From Sulfitobacter sp. F26169L (GTDB lineage: Bacteria > Pseudomonadota > Alphaproteobacteria > Rhodobacterales > Rhodobacteraceae), in NCBI RefSeq assembly GCF_026410285.1, contig NZ_JAPMLP010000004.1, forward strand, positions 186,242-250,241: DNA of 64,000 bases, written 5' to 3'. Below, piece after piece: positions 35,459-44,537 of the stretch. A model generated the notes under the pieces. The model was not told the DNA's origin and did not search any database. It saw only the letters and a list, made by a program, of their open reading frames with translations. Position 1 is the first letter of the stretch, and the number at the start of each line of letters is the position of its first letter. The position numbers and the translations under genes were made by a program.

Positions 35459-36363
35459 TGACGCCGCAGGCGCAGGGGCATCTGGCGATGTTGCTATTCT
35501 CCGCACTGGTGGCGGGGTCATTTTCACTGGGGTCATTGGTTGCGAACGAGATCGCGCCGCTGGCGTTGAATACGGTGCGGTTTGTGATTGCCGGGGTCGT
35601 GGTGGGGATCTTTGCATCAGCTACAACGGGTATTCCACGCACGGCATTTGCCGCACCGTGGCGCTATCTGGTGCTGGGCGGGCTGTTCGCAATCTATTTT
35701 GTGCTGATGTTCGAGGGGCTGAAAACATCTGCACCTGTCAGTTCGGCGGCTGTTTTCACACTGGTGCCTGCGATGTCGGGAGTTTTTGCGTGGTTTATGC
35801 TGCGCCAGCGCACCACGCCCCGTATGCTTGCCGCATTGTGCATTGGCGCGGCTGGCGCGCTTTGGGTGATATTTCGCGCGGATATATCGGCACTTCTGGC
35901 ATTTGATATCGGGCGGGGGGAAGTGATCTTTTTCTTCGGCTGTGTCGCCCATGCCATCTATACGCCACTGATCCGACGGCTTAACCGAGGTGAAAGCGCG
36001 GTAGTATTTTCGTTTGGCACACTGGTGGCCGGAGCAATTCTGATGGCGCTGGTCGGGGCCGGCGACATCCGTGCAACCGATTGGACCGCCTTGCGCCCTA
36101 TGGTCTGGATCACAATCCTGTATGTCGCGTTTTTTGCAAGCGCGATCTCCTTCGTGTTGGTACAGTTCGCCACCTTACGCCTGCCCTCGGCCAAGGTGAT
36201 GGCCTATACCTATCTGGTACCCAGTTGGGTGATCTGTTGGGAAATCGCGCTGGGCAGAGGCCTGCCACATTTGATGATTGGCACGGGTCTTGTCTTAACG
36301 ATACTGGCATTATTGTTGCTTCTGCGGGATGAAGATGTGCCCAAACCTGCATCACTAAACTAA
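35458..36363 (+). CDS. EamA/DMT-family transporter
   Basis: A 301-residue membrane protein with ten hydrophobic segments arranged as two EamA repeats (first repeat starts FSALVAGSFSLGSLVANEIAPLALNTVRF, second near VIFFFGCVAHAIYTPLIRRLNR). Members export amino acids, metabolites or drugs; the substrate is not predicted. It starts within the LysR stop and is likely controlled by that regulator. It is followed by 70 bases of AT-rich promoter sequence for two tiny genes. Confidence 0.87.
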   Translation: MTPQAQGHLAMLLFSALVAGSFSLGSLVANEIAPLALNTVRFVIAGVVVGIFASATTGIPRTAFAAPWRYLVLGGLFAIYFVLMFEGLKTSAPVSSAAVFTLVPAMSGVFAWFMLRQRTTPRMLAALCIGAAGALWVIFRADISALLAFDIGRGEVIFFFGCVAHAIYTPLIRRLNRGESAVVFSFGTLVAGAILMALVGAGDIRATDWTALRPMVWITILYVAFFASAISFVLVQFATLRLPSAKVMAYTYLVPSWVICWEIALGRGLPHLMIGTGLVLTILALLLLLRDEDVPKPASLN

Positions 36364-36379
36364 AAAAATTCGATTTTGT

Positions 36380-36405
36380 GGAACCGTATGCCTTAGCCTG
36401 ACGTT
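36380..36405 (+). promoter_or_regulatory. ECF15/EcfG-type promoter candidate
   Basis: GGAAC at 36380-36384 and CGTT at 36402-36405 are separated by exactly 17 bases, matching the consensus of the alphaproteobacterial general stress sigma factor EcfG (GGAAC-N16/17-CGTT). The expected start point lies a few bases later, before the GAAGGAAAA ribosome binding site of the first tiny gene. Not every roseobacter has EcfG, so the match needs support. Confidence 0.55.
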
Positions 36406-36435
36406 CTGTTTTTAGTTCATTGAAGGAAAACACCC

Positions 36436-36510
36436 ATGCGAAACATTATCTATCTCGTCGGCCTCGTCGTTGTTGTGCTCGTTATCCTGAGCCTGCTGGG
36501 TGTCTACTAA
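36436..36510 (+). CDS. Tiny single-helix membrane protein, copy 1 (24 residues)
   Basis: The 24-residue product MRNIIYLVGLVVVVLVILSL plus LGVY is one hydrophobic helix with a short basic start. GAAGGAAAA precedes the ATG. It shares the N-terminal IIYLVGLVV and overall pattern with the second copy 36 bases on, so the two are tandem paralogues. The length suits a stress-type or membrane-stabilising microprotein, which is inference. Confidence 0.7.
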   Translation: MRNIIYLVGLVVVVLVILSLLGVY

Positions 36511-36546
36511 ACCAATCTCTCGAAACTTTAAGGAAGGGAATTCACC

Positions 36547-36615
36547 ATGCGTGGAATTATTTATCTTGTCGGACTTGTTGTAATCGTATTGGCGATTGTC
36601 CAGTTTGTTTTGTAA
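36547..36615 (+). CDS. Tiny single-helix membrane protein, copy 2 (22 residues)
   Basis: The 22-residue product MRGIIYLVGLVVIVLAIVQF plus VL matches copy 1 in 10 of the first 12 residues and is likewise one membrane helix. It has its own strong site (AAGGAAGGGAATTCACC before the ATG), so both are meant to be translated. A terminator follows 23 bases later. Confidence 0.7.
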   Translation: MRGIIYLVGLVVIVLAIVQFVL

Positions 36616-36636
36616 CGACTGAAAAGAAATTTTGAT

Positions 36637-36669
36637 GAAAAAAGGGGGCAATGCTCCCTTTTTTCTTTT
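36637..36669. terminator. Bidirectional terminator between the tiny genes and arsR-like gene
   Basis: AAAAAAGGGGGCAATGCTCCCTTTTTTC forms a stem with A- and T-runs, ending the two-gene transcript and, on the other strand, the ArsR-type gene. Confidence 0.85.
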
Positions 36670-37011
36670 TTAGCTGCCATTTTCCGCGGCGTCGGGCAGT
36701 TCGTGTTTCAGGAACCGCTCGAATGCGTCAAGGTTGACCGGTTCGAACTGGCCAAAACCCTGCATCCACACCGATGCTGCGCGCATTGCGTCGGGTTCCA
36801 GCTTGCACCACTTTACACGTCCCCGTTTTTCCTGGGTAATCAGTCCCGCAGCCGTCAGTACACCCAGATGTTTTGAAATTGCTGCAAGCGAGACGTCAAA
36901 CGGCTCTGCCACGTCGGTCACGGCCATATCATCCTCTAGCAACATAGCAAGGATCGCGCGGCGCGTCGGATCAGCCAGTGCGGAAAATGTGCTGTCCAGT
37001 GTCGGGGCCAT
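36670..37011 (-). CDS. ArsR-family transcriptional regulator
   Basis: A 113-residue winged-helix regulator: STFSALADPTRRAILAMLLEDDMAVTDVAEPFDVSLAAISKHLGVLTAAGLITQEKRGR spans helix-turn-helix and wing. The ELCVCDL metal site of ArsR/SmtB is replaced by MAVTDVAE, without Cys, so it likely senses something other than metals. The C-terminal segment FEPVNLDAFERFLKHE is the subgroup often paired with SRPBCC (AHSA1) genes, though none is adjacent here. It is divergent from the ATP synthase operon. Confidence 0.9.
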   Translation of the reverse strand: MAPTLDSTFSALADPTRRAILAMLLEDDMAVTDVAEPFDVSLAAISKHLGVLTAAGLITQEKRGRVKWCKLEPDAMRAASVWMQGFGQFEPVNLDAFERFLKHELPDAAENGS

Positions 37012-37240
37012 GTCGGTAATATGTGTCCAGAATCGCGGTTGAGAATACCCTACTGAAGGGGTGTTGTGCCTTGGGGCATATCCTTACCTTCAATGGTTCC
37101 CAATGGCAAAGGTCAACCTTTCGGTTGAATGAGGGAAGTCCCCGGAATGGCCCTGAATCCAGGATCTTGAACCGGTGTGGTTGTGGGCGAAGTTTTGTAA
37201 CCTAATATATTTCAAGGGCTTACATGCTATCCAGATGTCG

Positions 37241-37269
37241 TTGACTCGGATCGCCGTGCGCATTAGCTA
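37241..37269 (+). promoter_or_regulatory. Possible housekeeping promoter of the F0 ATP synthase operon
   Basis: TTGACT, 17 bases, then TAGCTA lies 32 bases before the atpI start. The -35 matches the consensus well, the -10 only weakly. The rest of the 290-base gap to the ArsR gene shows nothing clear. Confidence 0.4.
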
Positions 37270-37300
37270 CTGCGCAAGACATCCCAGCGGGGCAGTGTGC

Positions 37301-37684
37301 ATGGAAGACCAAGATCGTAAGGCGGAAATGGCCGCGATTGAGGCGCGGATCGCAGCGGCCAAAGGTGCGAAAGCACCCCAGTCCCGCGTTGAGGAGCATC
37401 ATTCACAGGCCCAGATGGCTTGGCGGATGGTAATAGAGCTAGTGGCCGGTCTGGGGATCGGCTTTGGCATCGGATACGGGTTGGACCTGTTCTTTGGAAC
37501 ACTGCCTGTATTTATGGTGCTGTTTGTCATGTTGGGCCTCGCGGCCGGAGTAAAAACAATGCTCCGCTCCGCGCAGGAGATGCAGGACAAAAAGATGGCC
37601 GAAGAGGCCGGAGATGAATATCCCCTTCCGAGGGGCGGAACGGCGAAACCACCCCAAGAGGGTGAGCAGGATAAAGGGGCCTAG
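37301..37684 (+). CDS. atpI: ATP synthase protein I (AtpI)
   Basis: AtpI helps assemble the c-ring of the F0 motor. The 127-residue protein has a charged N-terminus with a short helix ([16 protein letters not shown]), two membrane segments (about 43-62 and 66-86) with glycine-rich [15 protein letters not shown], and a polar tail. It precedes atpB by three bases, the standard first place of the alphaproteobacterial F0 operon. A longer in-frame start upstream would lack a good ribosome site. Confidence 0.9.
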   Translation: MEDQDRKAEMAAIEARIAAAKGAKAPQSRVEEHHSQAQMAWRMVIELVAGLGIGFGIGYGLDLFFGTLPVFMVLFVMLGLAAGVKTMLRSAQEMQDKKMAEEAGDEYPLPRGGTAKPPQEGEQDKGA

Positions 37685-37687
37685 AAG

Positions 37688-38446
37688 ATGGCAACAGAAG
37701 CACAAGGCGCGGAAGAAGGCGGTCTGGTCTTTCATCCGATGGATCAGTTCATCGTGTCACCGCTCGGTGGCGATGGTGCTGTAAACTGGTACACGTTTAC
37801 CAATGCGGCCCTCTGGACCAGCTTTGCAGTCGCAGCGGTTTTCCTGCTACTGGTTGTAGGCACGTCCAAGCGCGCAGTTGTTCCGGGTCGGATGCAATCG
37901 GTTGCCGAACTGGCGTATGGCTTCGTTTACAAAATGGTCGAAGACATCTGCGGTAAAGAAGGGGTGAAATACTTCCCCTATATAATGACACTGTTCATGT
38001 TCATTGTCTGCGCCAACTTCCTTGGCCTGATCCCGACAGCCTTCACGCCTACTTCACACTTTGCTGTGACGGTTGTGTTGGCTTTGGCAGTGTTCATTGT
38101 TGTCACGGTTCTTGGCTTTGTGAAAAACGGCACAGCATTCCTGAGCTTGTTCTGGGTTGCTTCCGCACCATTGGCTTTGCGCCCCGTGTTGGCAGTGATC
38201 GAGCTTATTTCATACTTCGTGCGCCCCGTTAGCCACTCCATTCGTCTGGCTGGCAACGTCATGGCCGGCCACGCGGTTATCAAAGTATTCGCGGGTTTTG
38301 CGGCACTGGTTGCTGTATCGCCTATCGCGATCCTCGGGATCACGGCGATGTATGGCCTGGAGGTCCTCGTGTCCTTCATTCAGGCCTATGTTTTCACCAT
38401 CCTGACATGCGTGTATCTCAAAGATGCACTGCACCCCGCACACTAA
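37688..38446 (+). CDS. atpB: ATP synthase F0 subunit a
   Basis: Forms the two proton half-channels beside the c-ring. The 252-residue protein has five to six helices; the essential Arg is in [13 protein letters not shown] near residue 186, with Asn and His nearby as needed. The N-terminus [14 protein letters not shown] is typical of alphaproteobacteria. Second gene of the F0 operon, 66 bases before atpE. Confidence 0.97.
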   Translation: MATEAQGAEEGGLVFHPMDQFIVSPLGGDGAVNWYTFTNAALWTSFAVAAVFLLLVVGTSKRAVVPGRMQSVAELAYGFVYKMVEDICGKEGVKYFPYIMTLFMFIVCANFLGLIPTAFTPTSHFAVTVVLALAVFIVVTVLGFVKNGTAFLSLFWVASAPLALRPVLAVIELISYFVRPVSHSIRLAGNVMAGHAVIKVFAGFAALVAVSPIAILGITAMYGLEVLVSFIQAYVFTILTCVYLKDALHPAH

Positions 38447-38512
38447 CGACTTGGGGGCAGGTCTTGCCTGTCTCCATCACTATCCAAACTTCCAACGCAT
38501 AGGAGAATACTC

Positions 38513-38737
38513 ATGGAAGGCGAACTCGCACACATCGGCGCAGGTCTGGCAGCAATCGGTTCCGGCGCAGCCGCAATCGGTGTTGGTAACGTAGCTGGTA
38601 ACTATCTGGCAGGCGCATTGCGCAACCCATCCGCAGCTGCATCGCAGACTGCAACACTCTTTATCGGCATCGCGTTCGCCGAAGCGCTGGGGATCTTCGC
38701 GTTCCTCGTAGCACTTCTGCTGATGTTCGCTGTATAA
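38513..38737 (+). CDS. atpE: ATP synthase F0 subunit c
   Basis: The 74-residue hairpin protein that builds the rotating ring. Two helices with Gly/Ala packing ([22 protein letters not shown]) are joined by a polar RNPSA loop, and the proton-carrying carboxylate is Glu57 in [17 protein letters not shown] precedes the ATG. Hairpins in the 66-base spacers on both sides may raise its expression relative to its neighbours. Confidence 0.97.
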   Translation: MEGELAHIGAGLAAIGSGAAAIGVGNVAGNYLAGALRNPSAAASQTATLFIGIAFAEALGIFAFLVALLLMFAV

Positions 38738-38848
38738 GCGACAGACGTTTAATCCCTATGCTGGGGGCGGTGTGGTACGCTGTACCGCCCTCTGGACACA
38801 GGACTTTACTACGTCCCTTAGAGAACGATGTTTTGACAGGAGGCCATG

Positions 38849-39388
38849 ATGGCAACTGAAATCGCAACAGACGCCGTTGGTACTGCGGAAGCAGCAGGCC
38901 CCGGCATGCCGCAACTGGATTTCGCCACATGGGGAAACCAGATTTTCTGGCTGGTACTTGCGCTTATCGCAATTTATCTGATCCTGTCGCGCGTGGCACT
39001 GCCGCGCATTGCCGCTGTTCTGGCAGAGCGTCAGGGCACAATTACAAACGACATTGCCGCCGCCGAGGACCTGAAGGCCAAAGCGGTTGAGGCCGAGGCT
39101 GCCTATGACAAGGCGCTGGTAGATGCCCGTGCAGAAGCACAGCGCATCATCGCAGAGGCAAAAGCAGACATGCAGGCGGATCTGGACAAGGCGATTGCTA
39201 AAGCCGACGAACAGATTGCTGCGAAATCTGCGGAATCCGAAAAAGCCATTTCGGAAATTCGTGCCGGTGCTTTGGAGAACGTGAAAGCGGTTGCCAAAGA
39301 CACGGCCAAAGAAATTGTTGCTGCAATGGGTGGCAAGGCAGATGCCAAAACCGTCACCGCAGCAGTTAACTCACGGATGAAAGGATAA
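38849..39388 (+). CDS. atpF': ATP synthase F0 subunit b'
   Basis: One of two non-identical stator stalk subunits; b' pairs with b in alphaproteobacteria and photosynthetic lineages. The 179-residue protein has a single membrane helix near residues 33-50 ([17 protein letters not shown]) and a long Ala/Glu/Lys coiled coil. The ATG at 38849 is better placed from AGGAGG than the ATG three bases earlier. Confidence 0.94.
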   Translation: MATEIATDAVGTAEAAGPGMPQLDFATWGNQIFWLVLALIAIYLILSRVALPRIAAVLAERQGTITNDIAAAEDLKAKAVEAEAAYDKALVDARAEAQRIIAEAKADMQADLDKAIAKADEQIAAKSAESEKAISEIRAGALENVKAVAKDTAKEIVAAMGGKADAKTVTAAVNSRMKG

Positions 39389-39392
39389 CGTC

Positions 39393-39953
39393 ATGCGTTT
39401 CACGCTCACATCCGTCATCGCGCTGCTGGGGGCTACACCGGCCTTTGCAGCGTCTGGCCCGTTCTTTTCGCTGGGCAACACAGATTTTGTGGTGCTGCTT
39501 GCTTTCCTGCTGTTCATCGCGGTGCTGTTCTATTTCAAAGTCCCATCACTGATTGGCAAAATGCTTGATGGCCGTGCCGAGGGAATCAAAACCGAACTCG
39601 AAGAGGCCCGCAAGCTGCGCGAAGACGCACAAACGCTTCTCGCCTCCTACGAGCGCAAGCAAAAAGAGGTGCACGAGCAGGCCGATCGTATTGTGGCTGC
39701 AGCCAAGGATGAAGCCGCTGCAGCAGGAGAGCAGGCACGCGCCGATCTTGCGGTTTCAGTCGAGCGCCGTCTGGCCGCTGCCGAAGAGCAAATCGGTTCT
39801 GCCGAGGCCGCTGCGATCAAGGAAGTACGCGATCAGGCCATTGTCATTGCGATCGCTGCATCGCGTGAGATCATCGGCAAACAGATGACAGCCGCGGAAG
39901 CGAACAAGTTGATCGACGAAGGTATTGCGCAGGTGGATGCAAAGCTCCACTAA
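39393..39953 (+). CDS. atpF: ATP synthase F0 subunit b
   Basis: Second stator subunit, 186 residues, with an N-terminal signal-like hydrophobic start (MRFTLTSVIALLGATPAFA) then the membrane helix (FVVLLAFLLFIAVLFYFKVP) and a charged coiled coil with the RKLREDAQTLLASYERKQKE pattern. Four bases after the b' gene; ends in a strong terminator, closing the operon. The F1 genes must lie elsewhere. Confidence 0.95.
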   Translation: MRFTLTSVIALLGATPAFAASGPFFSLGNTDFVVLLAFLLFIAVLFYFKVPSLIGKMLDGRAEGIKTELEEARKLREDAQTLLASYERKQKEVHEQADRIVAAAKDEAAAAGEQARADLAVSVERRLAAAEEQIGSAEAAAIKEVRDQAIVIAIAASREIIGKQMTAAEANKLIDEGIAQVDAKLH

Positions 39954-39975
39954 AACTCTGCCTAATAAGATAACG

Positions 39976-40007
39976 AAGCCCTGATCGAAAGATCGGGGCT
40001 TTTTGTT
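39976..40007 (+). terminator. Terminator of the F0 ATP synthase operon
   Basis: AGCCCTGATC-GAAA-GATCGGGGCT followed by TTTTTGTTTT: a ten-pair stem with a GNRA loop and a T-run. Confidence 0.92.
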
Positions 40008-40166
40008 TTGGCGGGCTATCCGAAGCTCTGCACAGAAATTGGACGACGGTCCGTAGTGCCGCCAATAAAGCGCATTATCATCGTACCGCAGGGCACGGCG
40101 AAGCTGTCCCGGAAAGCTTACGCATCTTAACGTCTTGTTAACGGGACATGTGGCTTTTTGGTTGAT

Positions 40167-40574
40167 ATGATCCGATGTTTAATCCCCCTCATCCTTGCGC
40201 TTGGGGCGTGCAACACTGCTGGCCCCCATTTTCGCGGGCTACCTGCAACCACCGTTACGGTTGACGGGTCCACGTTTGACGTGCGTGTGCGGAATGAATT
40301 AGCCGAAGCGATCCGGACTTCAACGGAATACGCGCCCCGCTTTGGTGTAATCCGTGAACGGGCGGGGCGAGCCATGGCAATGGTCAGCGGCTGCGAGGTG
40401 AAAGAGGTTCGTGGGGATCAGGCGCAGGCGACAGGCCTTTTGCGCTGCGGCAAGGGTAAACGCCGCAAAAAACCGGTGCTGCCTGTCGGGCTGGAGTGTG
40501 TGCCAATCAGGGGAAGTGAGTTGACGCAATTGGGCGCCACCTCGGTTGAGGTTGACTGTGTAACAGTGTTCTAA
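40167..40574 (+). CDS. Putative lipoprotein, conserved hypothetical
   Basis: A 135-residue protein from the ATG at 40167. MIRCLIPLILALGACNTAG is a short lipoprotein signal with lipobox LGAC. The mature part has no known domain; a small beta-rich fold is suggested by alternating hydrophobic and polar stretches (TVTVDGSTFDVRVRNELAEAIRTS). Four further Cys residues could form two disulfides, in keeping with a periplasmic location. It precedes smc by about 115 bases. Confidence 0.7.
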   Translation: MIRCLIPLILALGACNTAGPHFRGLPATTVTVDGSTFDVRVRNELAEAIRTSTEYAPRFGVIRERAGRAMAMVSGCEVKEVRGDQAQATGLLRCGKGKRRKKPVLPVGLECVPIRGSELTQLGATSVEVDCVTVF

Positions 40575-40691
40575 CCACGATATCTTGTGGATAACTGCGG
40601 GAATCCGCCTGTAGATAGGGTGTGCCTGTTGACAGGTAGCGGCGAACGCCGTCACTTGCGTAACGGTTCGGAATCACCACACAGGCGGCAT

Positions 40692-43600
40692 ATGCGCTTT
40701 TCGAAACTCAGGCTGACTGGCTTCAAAAGCTTTGTCGACCCCACCGATCTGATCATTGCGGATGGTCTGACGGGTGTTGTGGGGCCGAACGGGTGTGGAA
40801 AGTCGAACCTGCTGGAAGCGCTGCGCTGGGTCATGGGGGAGAACCGCCCGACCGCGATGCGGGGCGGTGGCATGGAAGATGTGATTTTTGCGGGTGCCGC
40901 GACACGCCCCGCACGCAATTTTGCCGAAGTGTCTTTGCAGATCGACAACAGCGAGCGTTTGGCCCCTGCGGGTTTCAACGACAGCGACTCCCTTGAAATC
41001 ATACGCCGCATCACACGGGATGCAGGCAGTGCGTATAAGGCGGCAGGCAAGGATGTGCGCGCGCGTGATGTGCAGATGTTGTTTGCCGATGCCTCAACGG
41101 GGGCACACTCCCCCGCGTTGGTACGGCAGGGCCAGATCAGCGAATTGATCAACGCAAAACCCAAAAGCCGCCGCAGGATACTGGAAGAAGCTGCTGGCAT
41201 TTCGGGTCTTTATGCCCGCCGCCACGAGGCAGAGCTAAAGCTGAACGGCGCGGAAACAAATCTGGCGCGCGTAGATGATGTGATTGAGCAACTGGCCACT
41301 CAACTGGCGCAGCTGGGGCGGCAGGCACGACAAGCCGCGCGGTATCGCGACATCGGAGAGCAATTGCGCCGGACCGAAGGCACGTTACTGTACCGCCGCT
41401 GGCGCGAGGCGGATGACGCGCGCGCGCGTGCCGAAGAAGAATTGCGCAGCCGGGTGTTGGCGGCCATGCAGGCCGAAGGCCACGTGCGCGCTTGCGCCCA
41501 GGCGCGGCAGGACGCCGAAGATGTAATGCCTGAATTGCGTGAAGAAGATGCTATTGCAGCGGCGGTTGTGCAGCGGTTGGTGGTGCAGCGCGATACGTTG
41601 AGCGATCAGGAGAACCGCGCCAACGCAACGATTGAAACGCTCCAAGGGCGGATTGCGCAGCTGGCACGCGACATCGAGCGTGAGGGCGGACTTAACCGCG
41701 ATGCAGGCGATACAATCGAACGTCTGGAATGGGAAGCCCGTGAACTTGCCAAAGCCGGTGAGGGGCATGCCGAAGCGCTTGAGCTTGCGTCCGAAGTGGC
41801 CCGCGAAGCCGCCGCAGTATTGCAGGAACGCGAAGGCGATCTGAGTCAGCAGACCGAAGATGTGGCACGGCTGGCCGCGCGATACAGCTCTGCCGAGCGT
41901 TTGCTGGATGACAGCCGCAAGACGCAGGCACGATCGGAAGCGGAAGCTTTGCGTGCGCAAGAGGCGGTGCAGGCCAGTGAGGCGGCGCTGGAAAAAGCTG
42001 CAAGTGATTTTGAAACGGCATCGACAGCGGAAGTGGCGGCGGTTGCTGCGGCAGAGGCTGCGGATGAAGCGCTGCTGAATGCCGAGGAAATGCGTGCGGA
42101 GACACAAACCCGCGAAGCCGAAGCGCGCGCGGAGCGCTCTGAAGCCGAAGGAGAAATGAATGCCTTGCGCGCCGAGGCGGGGGCATTGGCTAAACTGGTA
42201 GAGCGGGACACGGCAGAAGGGGGCCAGATACTTGACCGCCTTCAGGTAGAGCACGGGTTTGAAAAAGCGCTTGGTGCTGCGCTGGCGGATGATCTTCGCG
42301 CGCCGGAGGTAGAGGCGGACGGCCCGTCAGGTTGGTCTGCTTTGGCGGCCTACAGCGATGCCCAGGCCCTTCCCGCAGGGGTCACGCCCTTGACGAACCA
42401 TGTGTCATGTCCCGATGTATTGAATCGCCGTATGGGCCAGATCGGTCTGGTGGATGCGGATGATGGTCCGCGCCTGCAACCGGCATTGCTGCCGGGGCAG
42501 CGGCTGGTATCGCTTGAGGGTGATTTGTGGCGTTGGGACGGGTTTCGCGCATGGGCAGAAGACGCGCCATCGGCTGCGGCGTTGCGTTTGCAACAGCTGA
42601 ACCGGTTGGAAGTGTTAAAACAATCACTGGAGCAGGCGAGCCAACGTGCCGAAGGCGCACGTGCGGCGCATGAAAACCTGACCGTGGCGCTGACGGCCCA
42701 GACCGAAGCAGACAAGCGCGCACGCGAGGCGCGTCGTGATGCAGACCGGATGGTGGCCGATGCAGGCCGCGCGCTGAGCCGTGCCGAGGCCGACCGTAAC
42801 CTCGCCGCCGGACGGCTTGAATCGCTTGGTCTTGCCGTCGCGCGGCATGAGGAAGAGGCGATGGCCGCGCGTGCGCGTGTTCTGGAGGCGGAGCGTGCGT
42901 TGGCTGATCTGGGGGATCTGGGGGATGCGCGGGCCGCGGTGGAGGATATCCGCATGGCGGTAGAGGCGGCGCGTATTACGATGATGTCGCGGCGCTCGGG
43001 CCATGACGAGTTGCGCCGCGAGGGTGAGGCGCGTCTGAAACGCGCGCAGGAGGTGACCAAAGAACTTAGCGGTTGGCGGCATCGTCTTGAAACAGCCGAA
43101 AAACGGAGTGCCGAACTGATCGAGCGCAAAGAAGCGTCCGAAGCCGAGTTGAAAGAAGCGCTGGCAGTGCCGGAAGACATCGCCTTGAAGCGCGATGAAC
43201 TGGGCGACGAGATCGCGCATGCAGAAGACAGGCGCGCATCGGCAGTGGATAAGCTTTCTGAGGCGGAGGCGACACTGCGCGATGCCACGCTGGCGGAGCG
43301 CGAAGGCGAGCGGGTGGCCTCCGAAGCGCGTGAGGCGCGTGCGCGGTCCGAGGCGCGCTGTGATGCAGCCAAGGAAACCGTTGCCGCCGCTGCCGAGCGG
43401 ATCGCCGAAGACCAGCAGTTAACTCCGAACCAGTTGTTGAGCCAGCTTGACGTAAATCCCGATGCAATGCCCGGCGCAGAAAAGCTGGAGGCTGATGTAA
43501 ACCGTCTGAAGCGGCAGCGCGACGCGCTGGGTGCCGTGAATTTGCGCGCCGAAGAAGACGCCAAAGGCGTGCAGGAAGAACACGACACGCTGGTAACCGA

Positions 43601-44147
43601 AAAGGCCGATCTGGAAGAGGCGATCAAGACGCTGCGCGCAGGCATTGCAGGGTTGAACCGTGAGGGGCGCGAGCGGTTGCTGACGGCGTTCGAGCAGGTG
43701 AACGCAAACTTCTCACTTTTGTTTACGCATCTGTTCGGCGGCGGCGAGGCAAAGTTGATGATGGTGGAATCCGATGATCCGCTTGAGGCGGGTCTGGAGA
43801 TTATGTGCCAACCACCGGGAAAAAAACTAAGCACGCTTAGCCTGTTGTCGGGGGGTGAACAGACCCTGACCGCGATGGCGCTTATTTTCGCTGTGTTTCT
43901 TGCCAATCCTGCGCCGATCTGTGTGCTGGACGAGGTTGACGCGCCGCTGGATGACGCAAACGTCACGCGATTTTGTGATCTGCTGGACGAAATGTGCCGG
44001 CAGACCGATACGCGTTTTCTGATTATTACACACCACGCGGTGACTATGGCGCGGATGGACCGCCTGTTTGGCGTGACAATGGCAGAGCAGGGCGTGAGCC
44101 AGCTTGTCTCGGTCGATCTGAAAAAGGCGGAAAAGCTGGTCGCGTGA
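40692..44147 (+). CDS. smc: Chromosome segregation protein SMC
   Basis: SMC dimers with ScpA and ScpB extrude DNA loops and organise the chromosome. The 1151-residue protein has the N-terminal Walker A GVVGPNGCGKSN near residue 30, two long coiled-coil arms rich in Ala, Glu and Arg, a hinge near residues 520-640 (GWSALAAYSDAQALPAGVTPL to SLEGDLWRWDGFRAW), and the C-terminal signature LSGGEQTLTAMALIF with Walker B VLDEVDAPLDDANV. The ATG at 40692 sits directly before the first strand; an earlier in-frame ATG overlaps an unlikely leader. scpA and scpB are not in this window. Confidence 0.97.
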   Translation: MRFSKLRLTGFKSFVDPTDLIIADGLTGVVGPNGCGKSNLLEALRWVMGENRPTAMRGGGMEDVIFAGAATRPARNFAEVSLQIDNSERLAPAGFNDSDSLEIIRRITRDAGSAYKAAGKDVRARDVQMLFADASTGAHSPALVRQGQISELINAKPKSRRRILEEAAGISGLYARRHEAELKLNGAETNLARVDDVIEQLATQLAQLGRQARQAARYRDIGEQLRRTEGTLLYRRWREADDARARAEEELRSRVLAAMQAEGHVRACAQARQDAEDVMPELREEDAIAAAVVQRLVVQRDTLSDQENRANATIETLQGRIAQLARDIEREGGLNRDAGDTIERLEWEARELAKAGEGHAEALELASEVAREAAAVLQEREGDLSQQTEDVARLAARYSSAERLLDDSRKTQARSEAEALRAQEAVQASEAALEKAASDFETASTAEVAAVAAAEAADEALLNAEEMRAETQTREAEARAERSEAEGEMNALRAEAGALAKLVERDTAEGGQILDRLQVEHGFEKALGAALADDLRAPEVEADGPSGWSALAAYSDAQALPAGVTPLTNHVSCPDVLNRRMGQIGLVDADDGPRLQPALLPGQRLVSLEGDLWRWDGFRAWAEDAPSAAALRLQQLNRLEVLKQSLEQASQRAEGARAAHENLTVALTAQTEADKRAREARRDADRMVADAGRALSRAEADRNLAAGRLESLGLAVARHEEEAMAARARVLEAERALADLGDLGDARAAVEDIRMAVEAARITMMSRRSGHDELRREGEARLKRAQEVTKELSGWRHRLETAEKRSAELIERKEASEAELKEALAVPEDIALKRDELGDEIAHAEDRRASAVDKLSEAEATLRDATLAEREGERVASEAREARARSEARCDAAKETVAAAAERIAEDQQLTPNQLLSQLDVNPDAMPGAEKLEADVNRLKRQRDALGAVNLRAEEDAKGVQEEHDTLVTEKADLEEAIKTLRAGIAGLNREGRERLLTAFEQVNANFSLLFTHLFGGGEAKLMMVESDDPLEAGLEIMCQPPGKKLSTLSLLSGGEQTLTAMALIFAVFLANPAPICVLDEVDAPLDDANVTRFCDLLDEMCRQTDTRFLIITHHAVTMARMDRLFGVTMAEQGVSQLVSVDLKKAEKLVA

Positions 44148-44189
44148 ACGTGTGTGGCCTTGGCCTTGCGTACGCTTTAGGCTGGTGGT

Positions 44190-44537
44190 GTGCGGTATTT
44201 GATTGCTCTGTTCCTGTTACCATCGGCCCTCTGGGCTGGCGAATTCCATCTGCTGGATGGCGATGCAGCATTGAGCCGTGCCGAGGTCATGCAGGTGACG
44301 GAAAGGCATCTGATCGAATTTTATGAAGGTGGCCAATCGCGATATTCCGCCGGTGGAGCGTACAGTTTTACTTACGCCAGTGGTGGTACGGCATATGGCA
44401 GCTTTACGGTGAATTCGGATGGGACGATCTGTATCTCATATCGCAACGGGCGCAGCCGCTGCGATAGATTAGTCCGCAGTCACGGGCGTCTTGTGATGCT
44501 GACCCAGGGCGGTCAGCGCTTTGCGATCAGGCCTTAG
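44190..44537 (+). CDS. Putative secreted protein of 115 residues
   Basis: From a GTG at 44190 the product begins MRYLIALFLLPSALWAG, a signal peptide with cleavage after LWA. The mature 98 residues include YSAGGAYSFTYASGGTAYGSFTV and YRNGRSRCDRL, a beta-rich Gly/Tyr/Ser pattern without a known family. A single Cys pair remains. It shares 11 bases with the end of the convergent rhodanese gene. Confidence 0.6.
   Translation: MRYLIALFLLPSALWAGEFHLLDGDAALSRAEVMQVTERHLIEFYEGGQSRYSAGGAYSFTYASGGTAYGSFTVNSDGTICISYRNGRSRCDRLVRSHGRLVMLTQGGQRFAIRP

Noticed and set aside
42350-43966. 538-codon frame on the minus strand opposite smc
   Set aside because: Ser/Ala/Arg-rich shadow of the coiled-coil codons; no ribosome site, no family, and smc itself is certain.
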